Below, piece by piece: positions 33,701 through 44,917 of a stretch of 64,000 nucleotides of DNA (within the stretch, counting starts at the first letter, position 1; each line of letters starts with the position of its first letter). Source of the DNA: Blastomussa wellsi (lineage: Eukaryota; Cnidaria; Anthozoa; Scleractinia; Plerogyridae). The stretch is taken from positions 15,023,349 to 15,087,348 of the forward strand of contig OX393567.1 in NCBI GenBank assembly GCA_947652115.1, given 5' to 3'. Position numbers and translations under genes: made by a program. Under the pieces are notes generated by a model. The model was not told where the DNA came from. It saw nothing but the letters and a program-made list of their open reading frames with translations, and ran no database searches.

Positions 33701-36110
33701 TTTGGCAGTGACCAATTACCATGTATCGTGTTGTAGACATCCCACATTTTTGTAGCTAATGGATTTATCGTTGTCTTTGTCTTTCAGCGACCTTGCTGCA
33801 CGAAACTGTCTCGTGTTTCCTGATTTGTCTGTAAAAATTGGGGATTATGGAATTTCAAGATGCGTATACAAGGTTTGTGACTATCGGCATATGTGATGGC
33901 TTTCATTCTTTTCTTGCCCAGTAAAGGTTACTTTTCTCTCGTTCTTTTGGTTGTGTTCTGTATTTCTTCTCAAGAGTACCATGGCGACCGCCAACCGGGC
34001 CAAACGAGGACGGGAGTTGAAACTCATTAGAGTTTTCATTAACTCTCATTGACTATCAACTAGGGTCAAACGACAAAAAAATTATTGTCAACTCTCATGA
34101 AAAACTTGAGCACCTTCAAAGTCGACGAGAGTGCTTGAGAGTTTCGGGCCAAACGAGAGCGAGAGTTTCAACTGTCATCACCTCTCAGCCTCGCTTGGCT
34201 CGAGCTTTGTATCACTTGAAACAAGGCTGCCTGTTGTCGAATGCACAGTATCCTCTTCTCTGCAAGGTCAGCAGTGATTGGATTTCAGTTTGACCGCGTT
34301 GTGTGTTTGTTTTAGAATGACTACTATAACCGACCAAATGCGCCTAATACCATCCCAGTCAGGTGGTTAGCACCAGAGGGCGTTGTTATTCAGCAAGATG
34401 GAATCCTGGTGACCAAACCACCGTCAAGCCATGGAAATGTGTGGTAAGCTCTGAACTCTGAACTTGAAAACCTGCCGTCAATTATAATTACGACGACAAC
34501 CAACGAAGCCTGGAAGAAAATGAAACACAAAATGGATCAAAACACACCAGTCATAACCTACGGAAGTGATCTTTGAACCTGTTTAAATAAACTCCCTTGT
34601 TTTCTGAGGCATCTCCCAGTTGACGGCAGCGCCAAACGCCAAACGCCACAACTGTTAGTTAAGTTCTCAGGTCAGAGTTCAAGTGTTAAGACGTTATTTG
34701 GCTTTGTGCAGGTTACCGAACCATTTGTTGGCTTGATGCGTTGACGTGGTGTGTGGTAATTTTGCAGGTCATTTGGAGTAACACTCTGGGAAATTGTGGA
34801 AAGTGGTAAACAACCATACGAACATCTATCAGATGAAGAAGTATTACAGAGCGTAATACAAGATCGGCTCTATCAGCTGCCAGAGCCGCACAACAAAGGA
34901 AACGTACTGGACTTATTGTAAGTTTGCGTTGTGTTTCTATCAGTGTCTTCAACTCAAATCAATGCGGAAATGCGTGGAACTTTGGATTTAACAAATAGAT
35001 TCCATGTTGCCGTGCGCGTGCTCAGTAATAGCGGACATAGGCGTACGGGCAATTTTTTGCCAGGGGGGACGGTGAACCATTTGGCCAAAAAAATTTCCCA
35101 AGTTGCATTGCCCAAATTTTCTCATGCTGCCCAAAATGTCTGATTTGCCCAAAATTTAGGGGGGGGGGGGGGGGGGGGCTGCAGCCGCTTGCCTCCCCCC
35201 CGGCCCGTACGCCTATGAATTAGCGGAGTTCCCGCGCGCGCCTTTGGAGCGAGGCGGAGCATCCATACCGATAGAAATTAGTAAACCCATCAAGCCGAGA
35301 AAAATTGGTGGTCGCCAGGTCTGTTGCCGTAAAGAACGACTTTTGTATGATCGATTGAAATCTGTCAAAACAAGGTATTCGCTGACCATGACCATATCGC
35401 GGACTCAGGTTAGGACTTATCGAGATCGCATGTTTTTGTAGTTGGCCGCTGACCAGGTAATGGTTTTCCATTGTATTGCGGGCTCAAGTCCGATTTTTTT
35501 GTTGATTTTGTAGTTTTTTATGGCCATCCTCGGCGGAATTTATGTGATTTGAGTTCACAATTCTAATTTTTTTCAGCAACGAAATCTTTCTTGAGGAGTT
35601 GCTTACGCTAGAATTTTCACTGATTTAGATCATTTTCTCAAATTGTTAAGAATCAGCAAAAACTATGGAGCTCCGCTTTTAGGCTTGGCTAAATCTATAT
35701 ATTAGATCATTGATGACGTCAAAATTTGGTAAGAACAAAAATGTGGCACACGAGACGATAGCCGAGTGTGTCACTGATGTTCTTGCCACATTTTGACATC
35801 TTCTGTGATCTATTACTGAGCAGACGCACGGCAACATGGAATCTATCTGTTTTTTTAGTAGAAACTCAGTTGTGTTCTATTGGAAATCCGCGAATCTGAT
35901 TGGTTCTCCCACTGTCTTCTATTCGCCGATAGAAAACAAGCGCGCGCGCGCGTAGCTTAGCGGTAGTTTTTCTTGAATTTTGGGCTCAAAAGTACACAAT
36001 ATTGTAGGTTTTGGACTGCAATCGTTTAGAGTTTCTACTTAAACAATTAGACTACTCGACCTCGTTTTCTATTAGCGATAGTCAGCTCGGCTGCGCCTCG
36101 TTGACTATTC

Positions 36111-36147
<37 letters not shown>

Positions 36148-39100
36148 ATATAATAAAGAAACAAAATATAAACGTTATCAGTGCGTGTGTCCTTTAACAT
36201 ATCATAGGTAGGAACCAATCAAAGTGCGTCCGTAATTGGGCTTATTATATAAAACTTGATCGATGCTATGTTCTATTAAGTTTACTTAGTGATGTATTAC
36301 ACTGCACGTGTATCGTTAAGTGTGCAATATATCTTGAGTACACAGATGGTATAACTTGTTGCAGCTATTTTACGATACATTACCATTTTTCACGACGTAA
36401 CTCAAAACACCAAAATAGTACTCACTTAGCATCAACGCATTATAATCATATTGACAAATGCCTGTCTGTCTGTCTGTCTGTCTGTCTGTCTCCTGCTTAC
36501 CGCCATATTGCATGAAAAACACTGTGAGGGTGGCATAGAGCTGTCGTGAAGTCTCTTGCTCTGTGCTACTGTTACAAGTCCTCAGCTCGCAAAAAGGAGC
36601 GAAGGTGCTAACGTCTGCTATTCACCAATGCACTAAGCAGTGCACATGTTTTTATTCAGATATGAATTGATGCTCCAGTGCTGGATAGAACCTGATAGAA
36701 GACCTTCAGTTCAAAAACTCGAGTCAACGCTGATGTCGCTCATGTCAGGGCGCTCTGTGCCCTGTCTTACGGCCGACGGAAACTTGAAACAAGAAATGGA
36801 ACTTCCCGAATCTCAAGGTTTGTTTCATTTGAGGAGCGAACCAGGTTCCTAAGTTCATTACCTTGAATGTAATATAAAACACATAATTTTCGAATAATTC
36901 CTTTACTGGTAGGCACGTCTGAAACAAGAAATACAACTCAACCGATCGCCGTAGTCCGTCCACTTCGCACAGACCACGACGAGCAAAGTTCTCATGCCAG
37001 TACGGCTAAACCTAACAATATTGAAGAAAAAGAGCAGAACTCATCCGACGTAGAGGTCACCGTTATCTCTTCTGAATCATCTCCACCAGTTACATACATC
37101 GGAAATCCCTCGGAAGAACTCGGGGAAACCTCGGAAGTCTCCGGAGACCGATCGACTGAAGTAGCGTCCGTGGATTCTCAGTCATCTGTTATCGTCGAAT
37201 CTGATCACGAGTTTGTGATGGTTCCTGGTGAAGTTGGGTGGCGCAGTGGCCTAATGGTTAGTGCGCTGGACTCCGGATCGGACGGTCCGGGTTCGAGCCT
37301 CTAGCCGGGGCACTGCGTTGTGTTCTTGGGCAAGACACTTTACTCTCACAGTGCCTCTCTTCACCCAGGAGTATAAATGGGTACCGGCGAATTTACTGCT
37401 GGGGGGTAACCCTGCGATGGACTAGCATCCCATCCAGGGGGGAGTAGAAATACTCTCTGTCGCTTCATGCTACAGAAACCGGGATAAGCTCCGGCCTGAT
37501 GGGTCACTAGGCCCGAATGCAGACTTTACCTTACCTGGTGAAGTTATTCGTAGAAGAGGGTCTATTTTAAGAAATCCAAACGCGCCGGTGAGTGGCTGTA
37601 GTGTTCTCGTGTATCACAGACGCCCTAACTATTTACTCTATTAACGAAACCTCAGCGTGTGACCTTACAACTGAAAGCTATTACGCAGTACTTTATCTGC
37701 TTTATCCGCCCGTAGCGTGGATTCTGTTGAGGGGAATTCTTATATTTTTTGGGAGGTATTTTTTGGCGCCGTAGCCGCTAACCCCAGCGCCGAAGGTGCG
37801 AGCCTCAAGGGGGGCGGGGGGAAATTTTACAAATTTAAGTTCTCTCAATTGCCATTTCCTGCATTTTGCCATCATTTCTGAGATGGGATGCATTTTTCTT
37901 CAATATGAGCTCTTCGGACAGTAATTTTCATTCTAAAAAAATTCTGAAATGTTCAGAAACGAGTGTCTGCATTTAGACAGTTGGGTGGATGAGTGGACAA
38001 GAAATTGAAATAATGATGATTTACCGCGGGCGCCACGACAAGGATGGAAAGCAAGACGAACATCAATCAACCAATCCAAAAGATTAGAACTTCTCATTAG
38101 TGCCAAAATGTTGCGGCCTCCTCCGAGAATCCTGACAAAGAAGGTAGTTGTCCGTGTAATCGACCGGTCACAGTATTTTAATTATTTTGTGTAAATTTTT
38201 TTACCCCCCCCCCCCCCCTACCCTACGGGCCTGGCTGTTGATTATGCTGTACAAGGAGTTCGTTACTATTTAGTTTGTGGATGAAAGTTAGTGTGACCAT
38301 TTAAATGAAAGCTGGCGAGACCATGTACAAGATGGTTACAAATTGTAAGCCCGGCAATTTTATTTGCCAGTTCAAATTCAAGGAATCTGTTGAGCATTAG
38401 TTTCAGTGTTTGTGTTCAGTAGTTTTTAAAGTTTATTTATGAAAATTGCAATTGGTACAAATTTTTCTTCAATTTGAACATTGAAATTGTTTGGTAGTGA
38501 AACGGTTATTTGGTGTAAGTATTAACTTTAACAATTGCGTTTATTTTGGTTACTTCTGGTTTTGGCCGTTTGGTTTCTTCGATGATAGGTTTTTTTTTTC
38601 AATTAAAATCCCATGTCAGAATACAAGTAAACCAGTGGTTTTTCAGCAAGAAAGATAACTAAATGTCAAACAAGAAATTGAAACGTTAACATCTCTTGCT
38701 TGCGGAGTGGTGGCGCTACGAGAATCTCTAAAAATGCCTTTTATGGTCTTATGGTCTTTTATGGTCTTTTATTGTCTTCTGCCTCCAAGAAATGCAGTTC
38801 TGTTATTTTTTTCGTGTTTTACAGTCAAAGCCGACCAAAGTGGTTCATTTCCCAGTCAGCATCCTGGCTCTACGGACTGTTCACAAGTATGAAAGGATGG
38901 AATCTTTTGAAGAAGGAATCACCATAGGGTCAGACGAAGAAGATGGGGAAGTAGTCAGTCTGTGGTCACGTGATTATCCTATGGCCAGTGACGAGTCTGA
39001 GGAACACAAGTGTAAATTTCCTGTGGAAAAAGACTTTGAAAACCTTGATTTAAACTCGGCTGAAGAAAATGACACAGATTCAGCTGACGAACCGCCATCT

Positions 39101-39208
39101 TCTCCAGTTGAAAGGAAGATAAGAAAGGCAGCTCGCCGAAAGAAACTGGAAGAATGCGGACAGGAGTGGGTTGCTGCGATTGATTCTAACACGGAAAACC
39201 CTCCTTAA
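27424..39208 (+). CDS. LMTK: Lemur-type (LMTK-like) transmembrane protein kinase with SINE-disrupted exon
   Basis: Thirteen exons by splice signals and phase: 27424-27624 (coding may extend to 27408), 29375-29564, 30419-30501, 31428-31490, 31727-31791, 32298-32385, 32845-32975, 33788-33872, 34316-34443, 34768-34917, 36660-36817, 36913-37587, 38825-39208. Without the SINE they encode about 696 residues. A single membrane helix ([20 protein letters not shown]) lies in exon 1. The kinase domain has GTGWFGKV, the ATP-site lysine in [14 protein letters not shown] in place of HRD, DYG in place of DFG, and WLAPE. HSD plus DYG is the signature of lemur kinases. The C-terminal tail is acidic and Ser-rich ([17 protein letters not shown]). 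A SINE at 37236-37533 adds a stop within exon 12. The disrupted allele would keep the kinase domain but lose the tail. Assignment to the family is firm; the exact paralog is not determinable here. Confidence 0.85.
27625..29374 (+). other. Intron 1 of the kinase gene
   Basis: 1.75 kb, no repeat or gene recognised. Bounded by AAG/GTATTC and TTTTTAG/CTC. Confidence 0.6.
30050..30250 (+). repeat. Old dispersed repeat, copy A
   Basis: Diverged match to 40290-40500, sharing stretches such as caatcttc, catcctt and tttggtgtttttag in the same order, roughly 70-75% by eye. Confidence 0.5.
30703..31015. repeat. Compound palindromic element
   Basis: 30703-30809 is a long hairpin (aacaattattcctc at the left end, its complement at the right). 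Immediately adjacent, TAGTAAAATCCAACTAG (30810-30826) is matched exactly by its reverse complement at 30999-31015. The second pair looks like the inverted ends of a 206-bp MITE abutting the first hairpin. It lies in a kinase intron. Confidence 0.7.
31263..31384. repeat. Palindromic MITE
   Basis: Arms ctggtatattgggggataat and its near complement at the right end, about 32 bp each. It lies 43 bp upstream of the exon beginning at 31428. Confidence 0.7.
32542..32677. repeat. TAGCAGCTCTCGTAAG MITE, copy A
   Basis: 136 bp with inverted ends tagcagctctcgtaag. The second copy, in opposite orientation, lies at 47418-47556; the interiors share gcattgtt, cgcagggtatcgagcca and similar words. Confidence 0.8.
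33010..33346. repeat. Foldback element with about 95-bp arms
   Basis: The left arm contains ttttcgacgccatcttgac and the right arm its complement. The match extends over about 95 bp on each side of a 130-bp loop, at roughly 85%. Confidence 0.75.
33606..33712. repeat. Short palindromic element
   Basis: Ends gtcactgtcaaac and gtttggcagtgac, with aagg/cctt inward. Confidence 0.55.
35036..35220. repeat. MITE with G-run and 15-bp inverted ends
   Basis: CATAGGCGTACGGGC at 35036-35050 is exactly complementary to 35203-35217. TAGCGGA flanks at 35029-35035 and 35221-35227 as a likely duplication. The interior repeats gcccaaaat words and has a G run of about 20 bases near 35160. Confidence 0.75.
35704..35811. 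repeat. Palindromic element
   Basis: Arms agatcattgatgacgtcaaa... and the complement at the right end, with several mismatches, about 34 bp each. Confidence 0.6.
36041..36146. repeat. Palindromic element
   Basis: aacaattagactac at the left and gtagtctaattgtt at the right, with further pairing of cgttttctat / tagaaaac inward. Confidence 0.7.
36462..36491. repeat. (CTGT)n microsatellite
   Basis: About seven tetranucleotide units in the intron before the exon at 36660. Confidence 0.9.
37224..37235 (+). repeat. SINE target duplication, left
   Basis: CCTGGTGAAGTT, exactly repeated at 37534-37545. Confidence 0.95.
37236..37533 (+). mobile_element. tRNA-derived SINE inserted in a kinase coding exon
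   Basis: 298 bp flanked by a perfect 12-bp duplication. The head has pol III promoter boxes: A box TGGCGCAGTGGCCTA and B box GGTTCGAGCC (37290-37299). The tail ends gactttacctta. Insertion plus one duplication adds 310 bp, which is not a multiple of three, and brings an in-frame stop near 37304. A related, antisense, partial copy lies at 42515-42672. Confidence 0.95.
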
Positions 39209-39817
39209 ACTTGTGAAGTGTGAAGTGGAGCAAGCAGTGAGACGATCCCTTTATGAGGGTTTGAAGAATGTGGCTAAGAAGAATAACCGAATGGTCGGAG
39301 TTTGTCCGAAGTTAGCCACAACAACCAGATTATTAATAGAAATATTCTAACGGCATATCCTGAAAACATCTCAGGTTAACATTACAGCTTCAGTAGTGTT
39401 TTCTAAAAGCATTGCGATTAATTTTCCTGCCCATGTTTGTACCATCGCTCCTTCTCTTGATTGTTTACAGAATTACACAATCGCAACTTAGACGATTTCA
39501 GATACAAGACTCGTTTTTACAGGAATTCTGAAGCTATAGTAAGAGGTAACAGTTCAGTGGATGAAATCTACGCAGTTTGATTCCTACAACCCTTATAGTA
39601 TCAGTGCTGTGCGGGCAATGGAAATCCTTGCTTGCCGATGAAACTGGTCTTTATTCTTTTACTAGCGTCTAGGCAAGGTTTCCGTCCTCCCAAGAGCTAT
39701 AAGAGTTGGGAATCCACTCTCTCACTGACAGAGTTGTGACATCTGCCAACATTAAGCTGCTTTAGACAGTATGCCCTGTTGCCTGCAACTAAGACATTAA
39801 AGGTGCCTTCGCACCTT
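39209..39817 (+). other. 3' flank of the kinase gene
   Basis: No coding sequence seen. Probably 3' UTR in part. Confidence 0.5.
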
Positions 39818-40038
39818 CTCAGGGTAGGTACATTATGTACGGGAAGTTATTTTGTACCCAATTATTATGTACTCAATATAGATGATACACTATACTTACC
39901 CTTATAATATATATGATACACTAACTATACTTACCTATATGTCCCATACTCTGTTACGTCGTCTAAAAGAATTTATATATCTAAATAAATTGGGTACATA
40001 ATAATTTCCCCATACATCACGTATCTACCCTCCTCAGG
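39818..40038. repeat. Palindromic element with about 50-bp arms
   Basis: ctcagggtaggtac...tgtacccaatt on the left and aattgggtaca...gtatctaccctcctcagg on the right. AT-rich loop. Confidence 0.7.
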
Positions 40039-40289
40039 CTGTAAGTTGCTGAGCAGACCCTTTCTGTATTAGGGAACCTCTTTCGTGGAAGTAATTGTTC
40101 TAAGTAACAGAGCAATTATTCTTAACCGAGAATTTCGTCTGCAGTCCGTATTGAGTTATGATTGCAGTCGAAAAATTATTATTAATGGTCGAACTGCTGA
40201 CCTTTATCATCTCAGTTTGCATACTTCTGTTAACTGCGTCGAGTGCTTAACTAGACTATTGAACAAACTGATTGTTTTACAAGCGTCGG

Positions 40290-40500
40290 TGCTTGAAGGA
40301 CCTCGGTCACGGATGACACAGTTTGAAAAGTTTAGCCTAAATATTTCAAATTTGTCAATTGCAATCCTTCTCAATCTTCCTCATTCAAAGCCATCCTTGA
40401 TTCTTCTTAGTTTATTGGTGCATCTTTGGTGTTTTTCTACTTTAGTAAACTAGTATTTCAAGGTTTCCTTTGATTTGAAGGCAATTTTATACATTGCCAA
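40290..40500 (+). repeat. Old dispersed repeat, copy B
   Basis: Diverged match to 30050-30250. A 122-codon open frame across it (40085-40453) is therefore likely spurious. Confidence 0.5.
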
Positions 40501-40826
40501 AGTTGACTTTATTCATGGTGACTGTGCCTCTTTGAGTATGTGACAGCAGCCAAGTACATACTGTTACACTGTGCTGCCAAAGATTTGTATATTTTCTTGG
40601 AGAGAAACTTTGTTAAAAAAGAAATTAAGAGATTTACTACAGATGTAAGTTGCAAATATTAAAATAAGTGATTATAATGGCGTTGGTCAATGTCATTGTC
40701 TCCGTTGTTATTTTGTGGTAGATGTTCCAAGTGATTGTGTTTAGTGAAAGAGTTTTATAACTGCATGCTACCATAGTTGATGGAATCAGTTCATTTTCCT
40801 CAACCGGAGCACTCTTGCTGTCTTAA

Positions 40827-41780
40827 GGTGGCTCAATCGGATTTTTGAGTGACGATACCTTTCAACTTTGAGCAGCTAGTGTACCGCCAAAGAGTTTCTG
40901 ACAGAAAACCGATTGCTCCAGGTGCACTAGAGAAAGATCAAAGTTTCATATGAAATACGTTTTAGCGTAATAGGAGTTGCCATAGCAACGTAGTGACGTC
41001 ATGCCCCACTTTACTCAAGACCGAATAACTTGTCACCAAGAGATAATTATAGAAAACCCTCCCTGGATCTTTGACCTGACATACTTTTATTGAGGTGTGC
41101 CAAATTTGAAGAATTTTTATAAGAGCGATTTCTAGAAAATTTATGGCGAAGTTTTAAGGTGTTAAAATACAACAAAATCGTATTACTTCCTGAATGTTAT
41201 TAAAAAGTTTGTTCACTAGGCCTGATGTAAGACGACTTTGGTCTGAAATAAATTGAATAGCATCCAATTACATTTGGTGAACATCTTAGAAAAATCGTTC
41301 TATTCGATTTCTGAAAACGCTGGCTTGAATTTGAACTAGAGTAGAGTGTCATTTTGCATTTTTGTCAAAATTGACCCTACATTTATTAAAATGGTCGTTA
41401 TTTAAAAGGCGGTAGATAAATTTTTTAAAAATTATTCTTCAGGTAGATTAACCGCAGTCTGCGGCCTTTCCCTTCACCAAGGAAACACGGAAAGCCGTAA
41501 AACCCTAGAACAAAAATTTATTTTTCAAATCGGCACTCTTAATCCTCACGGTATCAACGAACGCTTTTCATTCAACTAATTTATTCCGAAGTTTTCACGT
41601 TACCAGGCACCAGCCAATAGCGAAGCTCCATCTTTCTGTATATAAAGACACACGACGCACAATTCCTTGATTCGCTCCGACGAAGGGCTAACGCTCGAAA
41701 CGTCAGCACTTGAATCTCTTTACGGTGGCCAATTGACATTATCAACCCAGTTGATAAAACCAAATTATATTGTTATACCC

Positions 41781-41825
<45 letters not shown>

Positions 41826-42423
41826 CTATTCATTTAATATAATCCCCGAGTTTCGACTTCATTGAAACATTCTAAGGGTGTCAATTTGTAGCCTCAACTT
41901 TGGTAACATTGCGCTTATTTTCCGGCTAGTCGCTTTTGGTTCTAATTATACCTATCCATTGTCTTGAATCTGTACATTTGTGAAACTGTACATTTAAATG
42001 CGTCGTGAATTCATATATCGTTACATGAATTAATAAGGCATTGAAATTTACAATTGCACGGACATTAGATTGCACCTTGCAATCTAAACGGAGATTGCAC
42101 CTTAAGACTTCACCGTAAATTTTCTCGAAATCGCTCTTATAAAATTTGTTCAAATTTGACAGACCTCAGGAAAAGTATATCAGGTTAAAGATCCAGCAAG
42201 GGTTTTCCAGAATTATCCCTCGATGACAGGTTATTCGGTCTCGAGTTAAGTGGGGCATGACGTCACTACGTTTCTATGGTAACTCCGATCAAGATAAAAT
42301 TAACTTCATCTGAAACTTTGATCTTTCTCTAGTGCACCTGGAGCAATCGATTTTCTGACAGATACTCTATGGTGGTACAGTAGCTGCTCAGGTAGCGTCA
42401 CTCAAAAATCCGATCGAGCCACC
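40827..42423. repeat. 1.6-kb TTAA foldback element with about 330-bp inverted ends
   Basis: Ends GGTGGCTC(A/G)ATC point inward from TTAA at 40823-40826 and 42424-42427. The left arm (to about 41160) and right arm (from about 42100) match for about 330 bp with roughly 80% identity, sharing words such as gtgcacctggagcaatcg in antisense. The TTAA flank and GG ends fit a Kolobok-like or other TTAA-specific family. The interior holds a separate dispersed repeat at 41676-41775 but no transposase. Confidence 0.75.
41676..41800 (+). repeat. Dispersed repeat with GACGAAG...GAAACGTC motif, copy A
   Basis: ccgacgaagggctaacgctc is followed by gaaacgtcagc and tacggtggccaattgacatt. The first part folds as a small hairpin (GGGC/GCTC) ahead of GAAAC. 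A shorter second copy is at 43018-43107. Confidence 0.7.
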
Positions 42424-42514
42424 TTAAAGAATTATTACCGAACTGCATGGATTACTCAACACTAAAGATTGACCTCAGATCACTGATTGTAGTTCGTATG
42501 GTGCGATCATCCTG

Positions 42515-42672
42515 GTGAAAGTGGCCCAGCAGGCCGTTGCTTATCCCGGTTTTTGCAGTATGAAGCGAATAGGAGTATTTGCTTCACCCTCCTTCCCCTC
42601 CCCCCTCCCCCCATGGACAGGATGCTAGTCCATGGCAGGGTTACCCCCCTTTATACACCTGGGTGGATACGT
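42515..42672 (-). mobile_element. Partial antisense SINE
   Basis: Matches the 3' two-thirds of the SINE at 37236 in reverse orientation (aaccgggataagc, ggactagcatcc, ggtaaccctgc). The head with the pol III boxes is absent. Confidence 0.75.
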
Positions 42673-43017
42673 ATGTTGAGATCCAGATTTAGGATTTTGT
42701 AATAAAAAAACAAATTACACTATAAACGGATTTAGAATCGCCGAAATCCTTCTACGAGTCCACGACAACTTAGATTTCAAGGATTTTTTATTTTTACGTT
42801 TTATTGGCGAACCAAAGTATAAATGAAAAATGAAAAATGCGTTCGATTGTGAAATGGTATAAATAAGCTGACATTCAGTGCCAAGCAAACAAAGGAAAAG
42901 CTAGCGATGGTGGTTTAATATCGCTGATGTCCTCCGAATTTATCAATTTCGCGTTGCTGTCTTTCAAAAGTCAGCAAAACCACAGGCAGACCACCTAATG
43001 TGTTCGTGGTTAATTAT

Positions 43018-43107
43018 CCGACGGAGGCGAAACGTCAGCAATTGAATCTCTTTACGGTGGCCAATTGACATAATCAACCCAGTTGATAAAACCAAATTAT
43101 ATTGTTA
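43018..43107 (+). repeat. Dispersed repeat with GAAACGTC motif, copy B
   Basis: Same 3' segment as 41676-41775 from gaaacgtcagc onward, with few differences. The hairpin's left half is mostly lost. Confidence 0.7.
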
Positions 43108-43528
43108 ATTATTGTTGACACGAGGCGAACAAAAGAAATATTGAAATCTATGTGAATATCTCAATAAAGTTGAATGAAATATTAACCGACTCATGTGTCG
43201 TATTTATTCGCCTGCGCGGGCCGTTTTAAGCGTCGTTTTGTATGAATTACTTGCGGCCGAAGGCCGGTAAGAAATAAAGAGAGACAAGGCTTGCACGTTG
43301 GCGGCCGCCAGCAGCGACCTCCTCCACTTCAAACCGGAATTAACGCCAAACTACTGAAAATCTCACCTGTCTGACGACGGCTGTCGATCGGTGAGTTATT
43401 GCTCTATCTCTTCCCCGAATTTGAGCTTCATCCCTCCAACAGTTTTCGAGAAAATCGATGCTGAAATCATGCATACAGCTTTCTCAATATGATCGGTGCC
43501 AAACTCAGCGACCAGAAGAATTCGAAGG

Positions 43529-43624
43529 ATGCAGGCCGTTTCAAATTCACCAACCAGCGCTTGGCATCCCGCGGCAGCCCACCGCGGTTCAAGCGCTGAT
43601 TGGTAAATTTGAAACGGCCTGCAT
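43529..43624. repeat. Hairpin with 34-bp arms
   Basis: Arms 43529-43562 and 43591-43624, two mismatches. The loop contains its own short palindrome ccgcgg...ccgcgg. It lies just left of the 95-bp satellite. Confidence 0.8.
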
Positions 43625-43652
43625 GCTTACCGTTTACGTACGCCGTACTGTG

Positions 43653-44917
43653 TCACACACTAATAACTTACTGATTACCTGTGGGACTGATCAATAACTG
43701 ACTGATTACGTATGTCACGGATTCAACTGACTGGTTCAGTTACTGTGTCACGGACTAATAACTTACTGATTACCTGTGGGACTGATTAATAACTGACTGA
43801 TTACGTATGTCACGGATTCAACTGACTGGTTCAGTTACTGTGTCGCACACTAATAACTTGCTGATTACCTGTGGAACTGATTAATAACTGACTGATTACG
43901 TATGTCGCGGACTCAACTGACTGGTTCAGTTACTGTGTCACGGACTAATAACTTACTGATTACCTGTGGGACTGATCAATAACTGACTGATTACGTATGT
44001 CGCGGACTCAACTGACTGGTTCAGTTATTGTGTCACGGACTAATAACTTACTGATTACATGTGGGACTGATTAATAACTGACTGATTACGTATGTCACGG
44101 ACTCAACTGACTGGTTAACTTACTGTGTCACGGACTAATAACTCACTGATTATCTGTGGGACTGATTAATAACTGACTGATTACGTATGTCACGGATTCA
44201 CCTGACTGGTTAACTTACTGTGTCACGGACTAATAACTCACTGATTACCTGTGGGACAGGTCAATAACTGACTGATTACGTATGTCACGGACTCAACTGA
44301 CTGGTTTAGTTACTGTGTCACGGACTAATAACTTACTGATTACCTGTGGGACTGGTCAATAACTGACTGATTACGTATGTCACGGATTCAACTGACTGGT
44401 TAACTTACTGTGTCACGGACTAATAACTTACTGATTACCTGTGGGACTGATTAATAACTGACTGATTACGTATGTCACGGATTCAACTGACTGGTTAACT
44501 TACTGTGTCACGGACTAATAACTTACTGATTACCTGTGGGACTGATTAATAACTGACTGATTACGTATGTCATGGATTCAACTGACTGGTTAACGTACTG
44601 TGTCACGGACTAATAACTTACTGATTACCTGTGGGACTGATTAATAACTGACTGATTACGTATGTCACGGATTCAACTGACTGGTTAACTTACTGTGTCA
44701 CGGACTAATAACTTACTGATTACCTGTGGGACTGGTCAATAACTGACTGATTACGTATGTCACGGACTCAACTGACTGGTTAACTTACTGTGTCACGGAC
44801 TAATAACTTACTGATTACCTGTGGGACTGATTAATAACTGACTGATTACGTATGTCACGGACTCAACTGACTGGTTCAGTTACTGTGTCACGGACTAATA
44901 ACTTACTGATTACCTGT
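43653..44917 (+). repeat. 95-bp satellite, about 13 copies
   Basis: Units begin tcacggactaataactta and recur every 95 bp (43653, 43748, 43843 ... 44888). Copies differ at a few positions. The unit itself contains smaller echoes of actgatta. The last copy is cut after 30 bases where a dispersed repeat begins. Confidence 0.95.

Noticed and set aside
40085..40453. 122-codon plus-strand frame
   Set aside because: It overlaps an old dispersed repeat that also occurs at 30050-30250, and no domain was recognised.
43653..44917. CRISPR-like array
   Set aside because: The genome is eukaryotic, and the 95-bp units are contiguous tandem copies without unique spacers.
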